DNA from: Pseudomonas triticicola
Lineage (GTDB): Bacteria; Pseudomonadota; Gammaproteobacteria; Pseudomonadales; Pseudomonadaceae
Length of the DNA: 64,000 nt
NCBI RefSeq assembly: GCF_019145375.1
Contig: NZ_JAHSTX010000001.1
Span: forward strand, 1,525,001-1,589,000
Reading direction: 5' to 3'
A program made the position numbers and the translations under genes. Shown here in pieces: positions 55,911 to 64,000 of the stretch (its first letter is position 1; every line of letters begins with the position of its first letter). The notes below the pieces were generated by a model. The model was not told the DNA's origin. It ran no database searches and saw only the letters and a program-made list of their open reading frames with translations.

Positions 55911-57095
55911 ATGTCTACTACCCAAACCCCTCCGGCCCTGCGTTGGGCGCTGGCCGGCTCGGTGCTGCTGATGGTCGCCGCCGGCGGGCTGTTCTGGTAC
56001 GCCTCGAACATGGCCGCCGCCAAGCGTCAGCACAACCACGACGAAATCGTCGTCAACATCCATCCACACAGTTGCGAGCCGAATGCCCTGACGGTGCCGG
56101 CCGGCCGCGCCAGTTTCCGCATCGTCAACCGCTCCGAGCGTGCGGTCGAGTGGGAAATTCTCGACGGTGTGCTGGTGGTCGAAGAGCGGGAAAACATCGC
56201 GCCGGGCCTGAGCCAGGTGATCAACGCCAACCTGCAACCGGGCGACTATGCGATCACTTGCGGCTTGCTCAGCAACCCGCGCGGCACTTTGCACGTCACA
56301 CCGACGGCCGCTTCCGATGCCGCCGCCAAGGCCAAGCCGTCGATGGTGGCTTTCGTCGGGCCGCTGTCGGAATTTCGCGTGTATCTGGCCGTTCAGGGCA
56401 GCGCGTTGATCAAAGCGGCGACGGCGCTGAATCAGGCGATCGCCAGTGGCGATCTGGCGCAGGCGCAAGCGTTGTACCTGCCGGCGCGTGCCGCTTATCA
56501 GCGTCTGGCGCCGGCGGCGCAGCGCCTGGCCGAGCTGGACAATCAGATCAATGCCCGCGCCGATTATTTCGAAAAGCGCGAGCAGGATCCGGCCTTTGTC
56601 GGTTTCCATCGCCTCGAATACGCGCTGTTCCAGCAGCGCAATCTCGACGATGTCATGCCTATTGCCCAGCGCTTGCTCGCAGATGTCACCACCCTCAAGC
56701 AACAGTTGCTCGCGCAGTCACTGCCGCCGGAGCAACTGGTGGGCATCGTCGTGCGCAACCTCAACAGCCTCGCCGAGGTGCGCGCCGGCAGCGGCGAGGA
56801 AGAACGCTACAGCCACAGCGATCTCAACGGTTTCGCCGCCAACGCGCAGACCGCGCGCAAGGTCGTCGACCTGTTGCGCCCGATGCTGAGCAAATCCTCC
56901 GCTGACGTGTTGGCGAATGTCGACCAGGCCATGAGTGACTTCGACAACCAGCTCAACGCGTTCAAATCCGCCGATGGCTACGTCAGTTACGACGCCGTGA
57001 CCGCTGCGCAACGCCAGCAGATCGCCACCAAAGCCAAGGCTCTGGCCGCGGCAATGGATGGCATCGACCCCGCCCTGGGCCTTTCCGGCCTGTAA
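55911..57095 (+). CDS. efeO: EfeO iron-binding protein, cupredoxin plus M75 domain
   Basis: A 394-residue periplasmic protein anchored by an N-terminal helix ([18 protein letters not shown]). The cupredoxin domain spans about 35-135 ([21 protein letters not shown]) and the imelysin/M75 domain follows with the metal motif [10 protein letters not shown] and [11 protein letters not shown]. It binds iron and, with EfeB, supplies it to EfeU. It starts eight bases after efeU. Confidence 0.93.
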   Translation: MSTTQTPPALRWALAGSVLLMVAAGGLFWYASNMAAAKRQHNHDEIVVNIHPHSCEPNALTVPAGRASFRIVNRSERAVEWEILDGVLVVEERENIAPGLSQVINANLQPGDYAITCGLLSNPRGTLHVTPTAASDAAAKAKPSMVAFVGPLSEFRVYLAVQGSALIKAATALNQAIASGDLAQAQALYLPARAAYQRLAPAAQRLAELDNQINARADYFEKREQDPAFVGFHRLEYALFQQRNLDDVMPIAQRLLADVTTLKQQLLAQSLPPEQLVGIVVRNLNSLAEVRAGSGEEERYSHSDLNGFAANAQTARKVVDLLRPMLSKSSADVLANVDQAMSDFDNQLNAFKSADGYVSYDAVTAAQRQQIATKAKALAAAMDGIDPALGLSGL

Positions 57096-57112
57096 GCAGA
57101 AGACCACGACAG

Positions 57113-58411
57113 ATGAACGATTCAGAACCTCTCAACCTGCAACGACGTCGCGTGCTGATGGGCATGGGCGCCGCCGGTGTCGCCCTTGCCGGATCGGCGC
57201 TGAGCTGCCCGGCCATGGCCGCGCAGCCTGCGCAAGTCACCGAAGCGCCGAGCAGCGACAAGACCGAAGACCGCCACGACTTCCACGGTGTGCACCAGAC
57301 CGGCATCGTCACACCGCGCCCGGCCTCCGGGATGCTGGTGGCGTTTGATGTGTTGGCCTCTGATCGCGAAGATCTCGAGCGGCTGTTCCGCACCCTCAAC
57401 GAACGCATCGCGTTTTTGATGAAGGGCGGCCCGGTCGCGCAGGTTGACCCGAAACTGCCACCGCTGGACTCCGGCATCCTCGGCCCGGTGGTCACCCCGG
57501 ACAACCTGACCATCACCGTCTCTGTCGGCGATTCGCTGTTCGACGAGCGCTTCGGTCTGGCGGCGGCAAAGCCCAAGCGTCTGCAACGCATGGTCGGCTT
57601 TCCCAACGATGCGCTGGACGCCGACTGCTGCCATGGCGATCTGAGTCTGCAGTTCTGCGCCAACACCGCCGACACCAACATTCACGCCCTGCGCGACATC
57701 GTCAAGAACCTGCCCGACCTGCTGCTGGTGCGCTGGAAACAGGAAGGCAGCGTCCCGCCGCAAGCGCCGGCCAAACCCGGTGTGCCGGCGCAGTCGGCGC
57801 GCAACTTTCTCGGTTTTCGCGATGGCTCGGCCAACCCCGATTCCAACGACGCCAAGGCCATGGAGCGGATTGTCTGGGTACAACCGGACAGTGACGAACC
57901 GGCCTGGGCTGCCCACGGTAGTTATCAAGCGGTGCGCATCATCCGCAACTTCGTCGAGCGCTGGGATCGCACGCCGTTGCAGGAGCAGGAAAGCATTCTC
58001 GGCCGGGTCAAGAGCAGCGGCGCGCCCATCGGCGGCCACAAGGAAAACGAAGTGCCGGATTACAGCAAGGACCCCGCCGGCAAACTGACCAGGCTCGATG
58101 CGCACATTCGTCTGGCCAACCCGCGCACGGCCGCGACCCAGGCCAATCTGATCCTGCGTCGGCCGTTCAACTACTCCAACGGCGTCAACAAAAACGGCCA
58201 GCTCGACATGGGCCTGCTGTTCATCTGTTACCAGGCTGACCTGGAACAAGGCTTTATCACCGTGCAAACCCGACTCAATGGCGAGCCGCTTGAGGAATAT
58301 CTCAAACCGGTCGGCGGCGGTTACTTCTTCACCCTGCCCGGCGCTACCGGCGATGACGATTTCATCGGTCGCTCGTTACTGGCTGCCACCTCCCAGAACA
58401 AAACCGCATGA
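57113..58411 (+). CDS. efeB: EfeB deferrochelatase/DyP-type peroxidase
   Basis: A 432-residue Tat-exported haem peroxidase. The signal [17 protein letters not shown] has the twin-arginine motif. The DyP signature FRDGSANP carries the catalytic Asp, and the distal and proximal regions lie in [15 protein letters not shown] and [14 protein letters not shown]. It oxidises iron in the periplasm for EfeO/EfeU. Its stop overlaps the following frame (ATGA), although the next gene probably starts 30 bases later. Confidence 0.93.
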   Translation: MNDSEPLNLQRRRVLMGMGAAGVALAGSALSCPAMAAQPAQVTEAPSSDKTEDRHDFHGVHQTGIVTPRPASGMLVAFDVLASDREDLERLFRTLNERIAFLMKGGPVAQVDPKLPPLDSGILGPVVTPDNLTITVSVGDSLFDERFGLAAAKPKRLQRMVGFPNDALDADCCHGDLSLQFCANTADTNIHALRDIVKNLPDLLLVRWKQEGSVPPQAPAKPGVPAQSARNFLGFRDGSANPDSNDAKAMERIVWVQPDSDEPAWAAHGSYQAVRIIRNFVERWDRTPLQEQESILGRVKSSGAPIGGHKENEVPDYSKDPAGKLTRLDAHIRLANPRTAATQANLILRRPFNYSNGVNKNGQLDMGLLFICYQADLEQGFITVQTRLNGEPLEEYLKPVGGGYFFTLPGATGDDDFIGRSLLAATSQNKTA

Positions 58412-58437
58412 CACCCAACCGACACTGGAGCCGCCCC

Positions 58438-59262
58438 ATGAAAAAGACGCCACTCGCGTTATTGCTGACCCTTGGTTTGCTCAACACACCGCTGGCGGCG
58501 TTCGCCGCGACCGCACCGCTGGATCTGGTGGGACCGGTGTCGGATTACAAGATTTACGTCACCGAAAAGCTCGATGAACTGGCCAGCCACACCCAGCAGT
58601 TCACCGACGCGGTGAAGAAAGGCGATCTCGCCACCGCGCAGAAGCTCTACGCGCCGACGCGGGTGTATTACGAGTCGATCGAGCCGATCGCCGAGCTGTT
58701 CAGCGATCTCGATGCGTCCATCGACTCGCGCGTCGACGACCACGAAAAAGGCGTAAAGGCTGAAGACTTCACTGGCTTTCACCGGATCGAATATTCGTTG
58801 TTCGCGGAGAAATCCACCAAAGGCCTGGATGCATTGGCCGACGGTTTGAACAAAGACGTGCAGGATCTGCAAACCCGTGTGGCCGGCCTGACCTTCCCGC
58901 CGGAGAAAGTCGTTGGCGGCGCTGCTGCGCTGTTGGAAGAAGTGGCGGCGACGAAGATTTCCGGCGAGGAAGACCGCTACAGCCACACTGACCTGTATGA
59001 CTTCCAGGGCAATATCGACGGCGCCAAGAAAATCGTCGATCTGTTCCGTCCGCAGATCGAACAGCAGGACAAGGCGTTCGTAGCGAAAGTCGACAAGAAC
59101 TTCGCCACGGTCGACAGGATACTGGCCAAGTACAAGACCGCGGATGGCGGGTTTGAGACCTATGACAAGGTCAAGGACAACGACCGCAAAGCGCTGGTCG
59201 GGCCGGTGAATACCTTGGCAGAGGATTTGTCGATGATGCGCGGGCAGTTGGGGCTGAACTGA
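58438..59262 (+). CDS. second EfeO-like M75 protein (EfeM-type)
   Basis: A 274-residue periplasmic protein with a cleavable signal peptide ([16 protein letters not shown]) and a single M75 domain with [15 protein letters not shown] and [14 protein letters not shown]. It lacks the cupredoxin domain present in the first copy. GGAG seven bases before 58438 supports this start. It is the fourth gene of the iron operon and probably a short-form iron-binding partner of EfeU. Confidence 0.9.
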   Translation: MKKTPLALLLTLGLLNTPLAAFAATAPLDLVGPVSDYKIYVTEKLDELASHTQQFTDAVKKGDLATAQKLYAPTRVYYESIEPIAELFSDLDASIDSRVDDHEKGVKAEDFTGFHRIEYSLFAEKSTKGLDALADGLNKDVQDLQTRVAGLTFPPEKVVGGAAALLEEVAATKISGEEDRYSHTDLYDFQGNIDGAKKIVDLFRPQIEQQDKAFVAKVDKNFATVDRILAKYKTADGGFETYDKVKDNDRKALVGPVNTLAEDLSMMRGQLGLN

Positions 59263-59284
59263 TTTTTAGCCTCTGGTCTGGCCC

Positions 59285-59350
59285 CTTCGCGAGCAGGCTC
59301 GCTCCCACAGTTGGAATGCATTTCCCTGTGGGAGCGAGCCTGCTCGCGAA
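59285..59350. repeat. REP pair (BIME)
   Basis: Inverted copy at 59285-59307 and direct copy at 59328-59350. Confidence 0.95.
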
Positions 59351-59366
59351 AGCAATTCAGGCCGCG

Positions 59367-60710
59367 CTAGAGAATCCGGTAGAGCAACCGCTCAATCCTC
59401 ACCCGACTCACCCGCTTGAGAAACTTCGCCACCCCTGCCGGGTAATCCGGCAGTGTCTCCAGGGTCTGGAAACTGTCGATCCGCGTGGTATGGCGGAAGA
59501 TGTTTTCCAGCTCTTTCGCCCGTGGCTCCAGCCATTCGCCTTTCGGATCGTCAATCAGCAGCGCGTTTTCCAGATCCAGGCGGAACGCCCGTGGGTTGAG
59601 GTTGTTGCCGGTCAGCAAGGTGTAGCGCTGATCGATCCACATGCCCTTGAGGTGATAGGTGTTGTCGCCGTCGCGCCACAGGTGCAGGTTCAACTGGCCA
59701 CTGTCGATGCTGTGCTGATGGCGTTTGGCGAAGCGGCGCAGGCTGATTTCGTACAGATACGGCAGCGCGGCGATCACCTTGAATGGCTCGCTCGGCGGAA
59801 TGTAGAAGTCATTGGCTGTCTTGTCGCCGACCACGATATCGATCTTCACGCCACGGGCCAGCGCGCGGTTGATCTCACGAATCACGCCCAGTGGCAGGTT
59901 GAAGTACGGCGTGCAAATGGTCAGCTGCTTTTGCGCGCTGGCAATCAGTTCGAGAATCGCCCGGTTCAGCGGGTTGTTCTTGCCGACGCCGAGCAGTGGC
60001 GTGACCGACAGCCCTTCACGGCTGGTGCTGCCGGCGCCGGTGTCGTAAGTCGCGTATTTGAGACGGCTGCGCAGGTCGCCGATGTCGTTGCGCAGGCTGC
60101 GGGTAGTCGGCAGGTTGGGCAGGTCGAGGCGGTGCACGGCTCTTGATTCGATCAGGCCGTGCTTGACCAGGTGATGCATCGAATCCGCCAGCTCGCGACT
60201 GTGCAGCACGTGGTAACGGTCGAAGCGGTACTTGTCGAGTTTGTGCAGGTAGACGTTGTTCAGGCTCGCGCCGCTGTAGACCACCTTGTCGTCGATCACG
60301 AAGCCTTTAAGGTGCAACACGCCGAACAGCTCGCGGGTCTGCACCGGCACGCCGTAGATCGGCACTTCGCTCTGGTGCGTGCGGGTCATGTCCTGATACC
60401 AGGCGGCGTTGCCCGGCTGCTTACCGGCGCCAATCAAACCGCGCTGGGCGCGCAACCAGTCGACCACCACGGCGATTTCCAGCTCGGGCCGCTTGAGCTT
60501 GGCCGCGTGCAGGGCATCGAGGATTTCCTGACCGGCTTCGTCCTGCTGCAAATACAGCGCGACGATGTAGATGCGCTGGGTCGCTGCGGCGATTTGCTCG
60601 AGCAGGCAGCGTCGGAATTCGGCAGCACTGGACAGAATGCTCACCGCCTCGGCGGTCAGCGCGAAGCTGCGCAGTTTAGGCAGCAGAGAACGTTTGAAAA
60701 GCAACGGCAT
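59367..60710 (-). CDS. pssA: PssA-like phosphatidylserine synthase (phospholipase D superfamily)
   Basis: A 447-residue phospholipase-D-fold enzyme with two HKD-type motifs, HLKGFVIDDKVVYSGASLNN and HLKGMWIDQRYTLLTGNNL. The start at 60710 (MPLLFKRSLLPKLRS) fits the family; the longer frame runs into REP repeats. It makes phosphatidylserine from CDP-diacylglycerol and serine at the inner membrane, or acts as a related cardiolipin-type transferase. Confidence 0.87.
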   Translation of the reverse strand: MPLLFKRSLLPKLRSFALTAEAVSILSSAAEFRRCLLEQIAAATQRIYIVALYLQQDEAGQEILDALHAAKLKRPELEIAVVVDWLRAQRGLIGAGKQPGNAAWYQDMTRTHQSEVPIYGVPVQTRELFGVLHLKGFVIDDKVVYSGASLNNVYLHKLDKYRFDRYHVLHSRELADSMHHLVKHGLIESRAVHRLDLPNLPTTRSLRNDIGDLRSRLKYATYDTGAGSTSREGLSVTPLLGVGKNNPLNRAILELIASAQKQLTICTPYFNLPLGVIREINRALARGVKIDIVVGDKTANDFYIPPSEPFKVIAALPYLYEISLRRFAKRHQHSIDSGQLNLHLWRDGDNTYHLKGMWIDQRYTLLTGNNLNPRAFRLDLENALLIDDPKGEWLEPRAKELENIFRHTTRIDSFQTLETLPDYPAGVAKFLKRVSRVRIERLLYRIL

Positions 60711-60793
60711 AAGGCTCGCAAGGTTCGATTCCGAAGAGTTTGCGAGCTTACACCATCGTCTGCGCCGGGTCTTGTCAGTGTCCGTAATGGCCC

Positions 60794-60859
60794 CTTCGCG
60801 AGCAGGCTCGCTCCCACCGTTGAAATGCATTCCCCTGTGGGAGCGGGCGTGCTCGCGAA
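60794..60859. repeat. REP pair (BIME)
   Basis: Inverted copy at 60794-60816 and a variant direct copy at 60837-60859 (GTGGGAGCGGGCGTGCTCGCGAA). Confidence 0.92.
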
Positions 60860-60925
60860 AGCGTTTTCACACACGCTGAAGAAATTCGCTTGACCAAGGA
60901 GAACACTCGTTCTACTGTTCGCCAC

Positions 60926-61489
60926 ATGAACGAATCAATCAGCAATGACACACGCGACATAATTCTGGATGTCACCGAAAAGTTGATCTACAAAAGTGGC
61001 ATCGCTGCCACCAGCATGGATCTTCTGGTGAAGACCGCCGGCGTCTCCAGAAAAAGCATCTACCGTTACTTTGCCGACAAGGACGAGCTGGTGGTCGCGG
61101 CCCTTCAGCGGCGCGATGTTTGCTGGATGCACTGGTTCACGCATGCTGTCGATCAGGCCGAAACCCCGACCGATCGCCTGCTCAACCTGTTTACCGTGCT
61201 CAAGGGCTGGTTCGACTCGGAAGGCTTTCGCGGCTGTGCCTTTATCAACACGAGTGGCGAAACCGGTGATCCGCAGGATCCAGTGCGGCTGGTGGCCAAA
61301 GAACATAAACAGAAGCTGCTCGACTACGTGAGCAAGCTGTGTACCGAATATGGTGCCGAGGAACCGCAACTATTGGCCAGACAGTTGCTGATCCTGATTG
61401 AAGGCGCCATTACCGTAGCGCTTGTGATGGGTGATCACAGTGCCGCCGATAATGCGCAATGCATGGCGCGAAAGTTATTGGGCCTGTAA
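60926..61489 (+). CDS. TetR-family regulator
   Basis: A 187-residue regulator with an N-terminal helix-turn-helix (SMDLLVKTAGVSRKSIYRYF) and a helical ligand domain. The ATG at 60926 is preferred over a TTG 36 bases upstream. It is 54 bp upstream of a SnoaL-like gene on the same strand, its probable target. No operator was identified. Confidence 0.88.
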   Translation: MNESISNDTRDIILDVTEKLIYKSGIAATSMDLLVKTAGVSRKSIYRYFADKDELVVAALQRRDVCWMHWFTHAVDQAETPTDRLLNLFTVLKGWFDSEGFRGCAFINTSGETGDPQDPVRLVAKEHKQKLLDYVSKLCTEYGAEEPQLLARQLLILIEGAITVALVMGDHSAADNAQCMARKLLGL

Positions 61490-61543
61490 CTCTTAATAAG
61501 CCGGACTTGTTGTTCATACATTAAATGAATCAGGAGATTGAAC

Positions 61544-62023
61544 ATGTCGACTGCAGCCCAGGTACGTCCGCCATTACCGCCATTCAACCATGCGTCAGCC
61601 ATCGAGAAGGTGCGTCTGGCCGAGGATGGCTGGAACAGCCGTGATCCGGAAAAGGTTTCGCTCGCTTACACCCTCGATACCAAGTGGCGCAATCGCGCCG
61701 AGTTCGCCAACAACCGCGAAGAGGCCAAGGCGTTTCTGACGCGCAAATGGGCGAAGGAACTGGATTATCGCTTGATCAAAGAACTCTGGGCCTACTCCGA
61801 TACGCGTATCGCCGTGCGTTATGCCTATGAATGGCACGACGATTCGGGCAACTGGTTCCGCTCGTACGGCAACGAGAACTGGGAGTTCGACGACAACGGC
61901 CTGATGTTCCAGCGCTATGCCTGCATCAACGACATGCCGATCAAGGAAAGCGAGCGCAAATTCCACTGGCCGCTGGGCCGCCGGCCGGATGATCATCCTG
62001 GACTGAGTGAACTCGGTCTCTAA
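61544..62023 (+). CDS. DUF1348/SnoaL-like NTF2-fold protein
   Basis: A 159-residue cytoplasmic protein. AGGAG lies seven bases before the ATG at 61544. The sequence [38 protein letters not shown] and [16 protein letters not shown] is typical of DUF1348 proteins, a SnoaL-like fold of unknown enzymatic role. It is probably controlled by the TetR-type protein encoded just before it. Confidence 0.88.
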   Translation: MSTAAQVRPPLPPFNHASAIEKVRLAEDGWNSRDPEKVSLAYTLDTKWRNRAEFANNREEAKAFLTRKWAKELDYRLIKELWAYSDTRIAVRYAYEWHDDSGNWFRSYGNENWEFDDNGLMFQRYACINDMPIKESERKFHWPLGRRPDDHPGLSELGL

Positions 62024-62035
62024 AGCCAACCCACC

Positions 62036-62133
62036 CCTGTGTAGGAGCTGCCGAAGGCTGCGATCTTTTGATCTTGATTTGATCGTTCCCACGCGCCCCA
62101 GAAGATCGCAGCCTTCGGCAGCTCCTACACAGG
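62036..62133. repeat. long perfect hairpin, 32-bp arms
   Basis: The arms 62036-62067 and 62102-62133 are perfectly complementary (start CCTGTGTAGGAGCTGCCGAA) and share GTAGGAGCTG and GGCTGCGATC with the hairpin at 42.9 kb, so both belong to one repeat family. Confidence 0.9.
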
Positions 62134-62254
62134 AACGTATTCCAGACTGTAATTGAGGACGGCATGCTCTGGCTCGCCGCAACACTTCGATACAGGTAAC
62201 ATAACCGCCCTCCCCGCAGCCCACGTTCTGCGCCTTGCCGAATAAGCCGACTCC

Positions 62255-63034
62255 ATGCCTTTCGAACTCAGCGTTGACCTCACCACCCTGGCCATTCTGG
62301 CTGCTGTTGCTTTCCTTGCCGGTTTCATCGATGCCATTGCTGGTGGTGGTGGTCTGTTGACCACGCCGGCGCTGCTGACCGCTGGTTTACCGCCGCATCT
62401 GGTGCTGGGCACCAACAAGCTGAGCTCGACGTTCGGTTCGGCGACCGCCAGCTTCACCTTCTACAAGCGCAAACTGTTCCACCCACGTCAGTGGACCCAC
62501 GCGATTGTCGGCACCCTGGTCGGCGCGCTGACTGGCGCGGTGGTTGCGCATTACCTGCCGGCCGAGTGGCTGAACAAAATGCTACCGGTGATCGTTTTCG
62601 CCTGTGGCCTGTATTTGCTGTTTGGCGGCACGCCGAAAGCGCCGCTGGACAGCGACGCGCCGATCAAAAAGAAATGGCAATCGACCCAGGGCTTCAGCCT
62701 CGGCTTCTACGATGGCGTGGCCGGCCCCGGCACGGGCGCGTTCTGGACCGTGAGCAGTCTGCTGCTGTACCCGATCGACCTGGTCAAGGCCAGCGGCGTG
62801 GCGCGGAGCATGAACTTTGTCAGCAACATTGCGGCGCTATCGGTGTTCATCTTCTCCGGACAAGTCGACTGGATCATTGGCTTATGCATGGGCCTGTCGG
62901 TGATGATCGGGGCTTTCTTTGGCGCGCGCACCGCGATCAGCGGCGGCGCCAAATTCATTCGTCCGGTGTTCATCACCGTCGTGCTCGGCTTGACTGTGCG
63001 CTTAGCCTGGCAGCACTGGTTCAGCGTGGCCTAA
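62255..63034 (+). CDS. TSUP (TauE/SafE) family permease
   Basis: A 259-residue membrane protein with about eight helices. The N-terminal [22 protein letters not shown] motif and the repeated [16 protein letters not shown] motif mark the TSUP family of sulfite/organosulfur exporters. No sulfur genes are adjacent. It overlaps the convergent nudC gene by 33 bases. Confidence 0.9.
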   Translation: MPFELSVDLTTLAILAAVAFLAGFIDAIAGGGGLLTTPALLTAGLPPHLVLGTNKLSSTFGSATASFTFYKRKLFHPRQWTHAIVGTLVGALTGAVVAHYLPAEWLNKMLPVIVFACGLYLLFGGTPKAPLDSDAPIKKKWQSTQGFSLGFYDGVAGPGTGAFWTVSSLLLYPIDLVKASGVARSMNFVSNIAALSVFIFSGQVDWIIGLCMGLSVMIGAFFGARTAISGGAKFIRPVFITVVLGLTVRLAWQHWFSVA

Positions 63035-63832
63035 GCGCCGCGCCACATAGACGTCGATCAGGTAACGGGCAATCGAACGCGACGCTGGCAACGGCGGCAA
63101 CTCGTGCACGTTGAACCACTGGGCGTCTTCGATCTCGTCTTCCTGACAGACAATCTCGCCACCGGCATATTCGGCATGGAAGCCGAGCATCATCGAATGC
63201 GGGAACGGCCAGCACTGGCTGCCGATGTACTGGATGTTCTTCACTTCGATCTGCACTTCCTCGCGAACTTCGCGAATCAGGCAATCCTCGGCTGATTCCC
63301 CCGGCTCGGCGAAGCCGGCCAGCGTGCTGTAAACCCCGGTGACGAAACGCGGCGAGCGCGCCAGAAGGATTTCGTCGCCACGGGTGATCAGCACGATCAT
63401 GCTCGGTGAAATGCGCGGATAACTGCGCAGCTCGCACGGCTGGCAATACATCGCCCGTTCGCGCGGGACTTGCGTCATCGGCTGGCCGCAGTTGCCGCAG
63501 AAGCGATGCTCACGCGCCCAAGTGCCAATCTGAGCGGCATAGCCGAGCACTTTGTACAGCGTGTGATCGCCTTCGAGCATGAACGCTCGCAGGCCTTTCC
63601 AGCCGCAACCGGGCACATCGCTGACGCTGCGCAACTCGAGCAGATAGACCGGTTCGCCATCGAGATGACCAATCCCATGCTCAGCGAGGACCGACAGGTC
63701 CTGGCGCTTGAGCCACTCGCGCGGGAACAGTGCGCCGTTGTCATCGAACAGAAAGCCTTCCGGGCTGCGCGCTACGGCCCAGCCGCCGGGTTGATCGGTG
63801 TCGAGTACTGCAGTGGTCCAGCGAGAGGTCAT
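63002..63832 (-). CDS. nudC: NAD+ diphosphatase/RNA decapping hydrolase NudC
   Basis: A 276-residue Nudix enzyme. The zinc ribbon is FCGNCGQPM...[12 protein letters not shown]; the Nudix box is [20 protein letters not shown] followed by VQIEV. The downstream QPWPFPHS-type loop appears as [14 protein letters not shown]. It cleaves NAD(H) and NAD caps on RNA. The 3' end overlaps the TSUP gene. Confidence 0.93.
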   Translation of the reverse strand: MTSRWTTAVLDTDQPGGWAVARSPEGFLFDDNGALFPREWLKRQDLSVLAEHGIGHLDGEPVYLLELRSVSDVPGCGWKGLRAFMLEGDHTLYKVLGYAAQIGTWAREHRFCGNCGQPMTQVPRERAMYCQPCELRSYPRISPSMIVLITRGDEILLARSPRFVTGVYSTLAGFAEPGESAEDCLIREVREEVQIEVKNIQYIGSQCWPFPHSMMLGFHAEYAGGEIVCQEDEIEDAQWFNVHELPPLPASRSIARYLIDVYVARRLGHAEPVLPG

Positions 63833-63839
63833 GGTTAAC

Positions 63840-64000
63840 TCAATCCAGAAATTCGGGTTTCTGTTTGCTCATGTGGGCGGCCATGGCCACGCGCAGATCG
63901 GTGGATTGCAACATGGCGGCGTTCCAGGTGGCAACGTATTCGAGACCATCGTCGATGCGATGGTCGCGCATGTAGCTGATCATTTCCTTGGTGCCGGTCA
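63840..64000 (-). CDS. enoyl-CoA hydratase/crotonase, C-terminal end (partial)
   Basis: The minus-strand frame runs in from the window edge and ends [19 protein letters not shown], then [20 protein letters not shown] and KQKPEFLD. This is the C-terminal helix region of a crotonase-family enzyme, where the last residues close the acyl pocket. The catalytic part lies outside the window. It ends eight bases before the nudC start, on the same strand, and may be cotranscribed. Confidence 0.85.
   Translation of the reverse strand, partial: TGTKEMISYMRDHRIDDGLEYVATWNAAMLQSTDLRVAMAAHMSKQKPEFLD

Noticed and set aside
57122..58267. Open frame opposite efeB
   Set aside because: Antisense shadow; efeB has the Tat signal and DyP motifs.

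Overview
The window looks like a Pseudomonas chromosome of the P. fluorescens/koreensis type. The protein families, the FecI/FecR/TonB receptor set, the spuI/puuA-type polyamine genes and above all the many short palindromic REP pairs (core GTGGGAGCGAGCCTGCTCGCGAA) in the right half support this. No tRNA, rRNA or CRISPR array was seen. I saw REP elements only from about 33 kb onward. The first 26 kb also carries gene fragments, a frameshifted gene, orphan immunity-like genes and a umuC scar, so I read the left part as accessory DNA next to a core-like right part (inference).

Left part. 0.1-7.3 kb: a DmpR/MopR/XylR-type sigma-54 activator whose phenol-contact and zinc-ligand residues match the phenol sensors. 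It is followed by two XylR-like upstream activating sites and a sigma-54 promoter before an exported SnoaL-like protein. Two isochorismatase-like hydrolases and a Tat-exported amidohydrolase complete the group. 7.3 kb: a chimeric scar made of pieces of two genes found at 16.5 and 22.9 kb. 7.5-9.5 kb: quinone oxidoreductase and a divergent LysR regulator. 9.6-16.5 kb: an operon with an NMT1-type ABC transporter, a Rieske oxygenase and an 8-oxoguanine-deaminase-like enzyme, divergent from a Tsx-like porin. The intergenic region between them contains duplicated inverted motifs and a leader that can form mutually exclusive stems. 16.5-18.1 kb: cysteine hydrolase, DsbA-like protein and tautomerase.

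18.3-21.8 kb is the most striking locus: an oxazolin/bufferin-type (HvfA-B-C-X) copper-peptide cluster. The precursor has four EGKCG motifs followed by two canonical EF-hand loops, next to DUF692 and DUF2063 maturation proteins, an Ohr-like protein and DoxX. Both transcription units carry a similar 18-bp upstream motif. 22-26.5 kb: PRISE-type reductase, thymidylate-kinase-like protein, frameshifted phosphoesterase, a MafI-like immunity protein and an unknown gene, a umuC remnant and a small LTP-repeat protein.

Right part. 26.7-30.7 kb: TonB receptor/FecR/FecI sigma with a Fur box. 30.7-35.8 kb: AraC regulator and gamma-glutamylputrescine synthetase, polyamine-binding protein and oxidase. 35.9-42.9 kb: PqiB/PqiC without PqiA, a tyrosine recombinase, UDP-glucose dehydrogenase, MFS and HPP membrane proteins. 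43.1-54.8 kb: branched-chain acyl-CoA degradation genes on both strands, split by an IS3-family element whose OrfB has a nonsense codon, plus an AraC regulator. 55-59.3 kb: EfeU-EfeO-EfeB iron uptake with a second M75 protein and a Fur-like box. 59.4-64 kb: PssA-like phospholipase D, a TetR/SnoaL-like pair, a TSUP permease, NudC and the 3' end of a crotonase gene.
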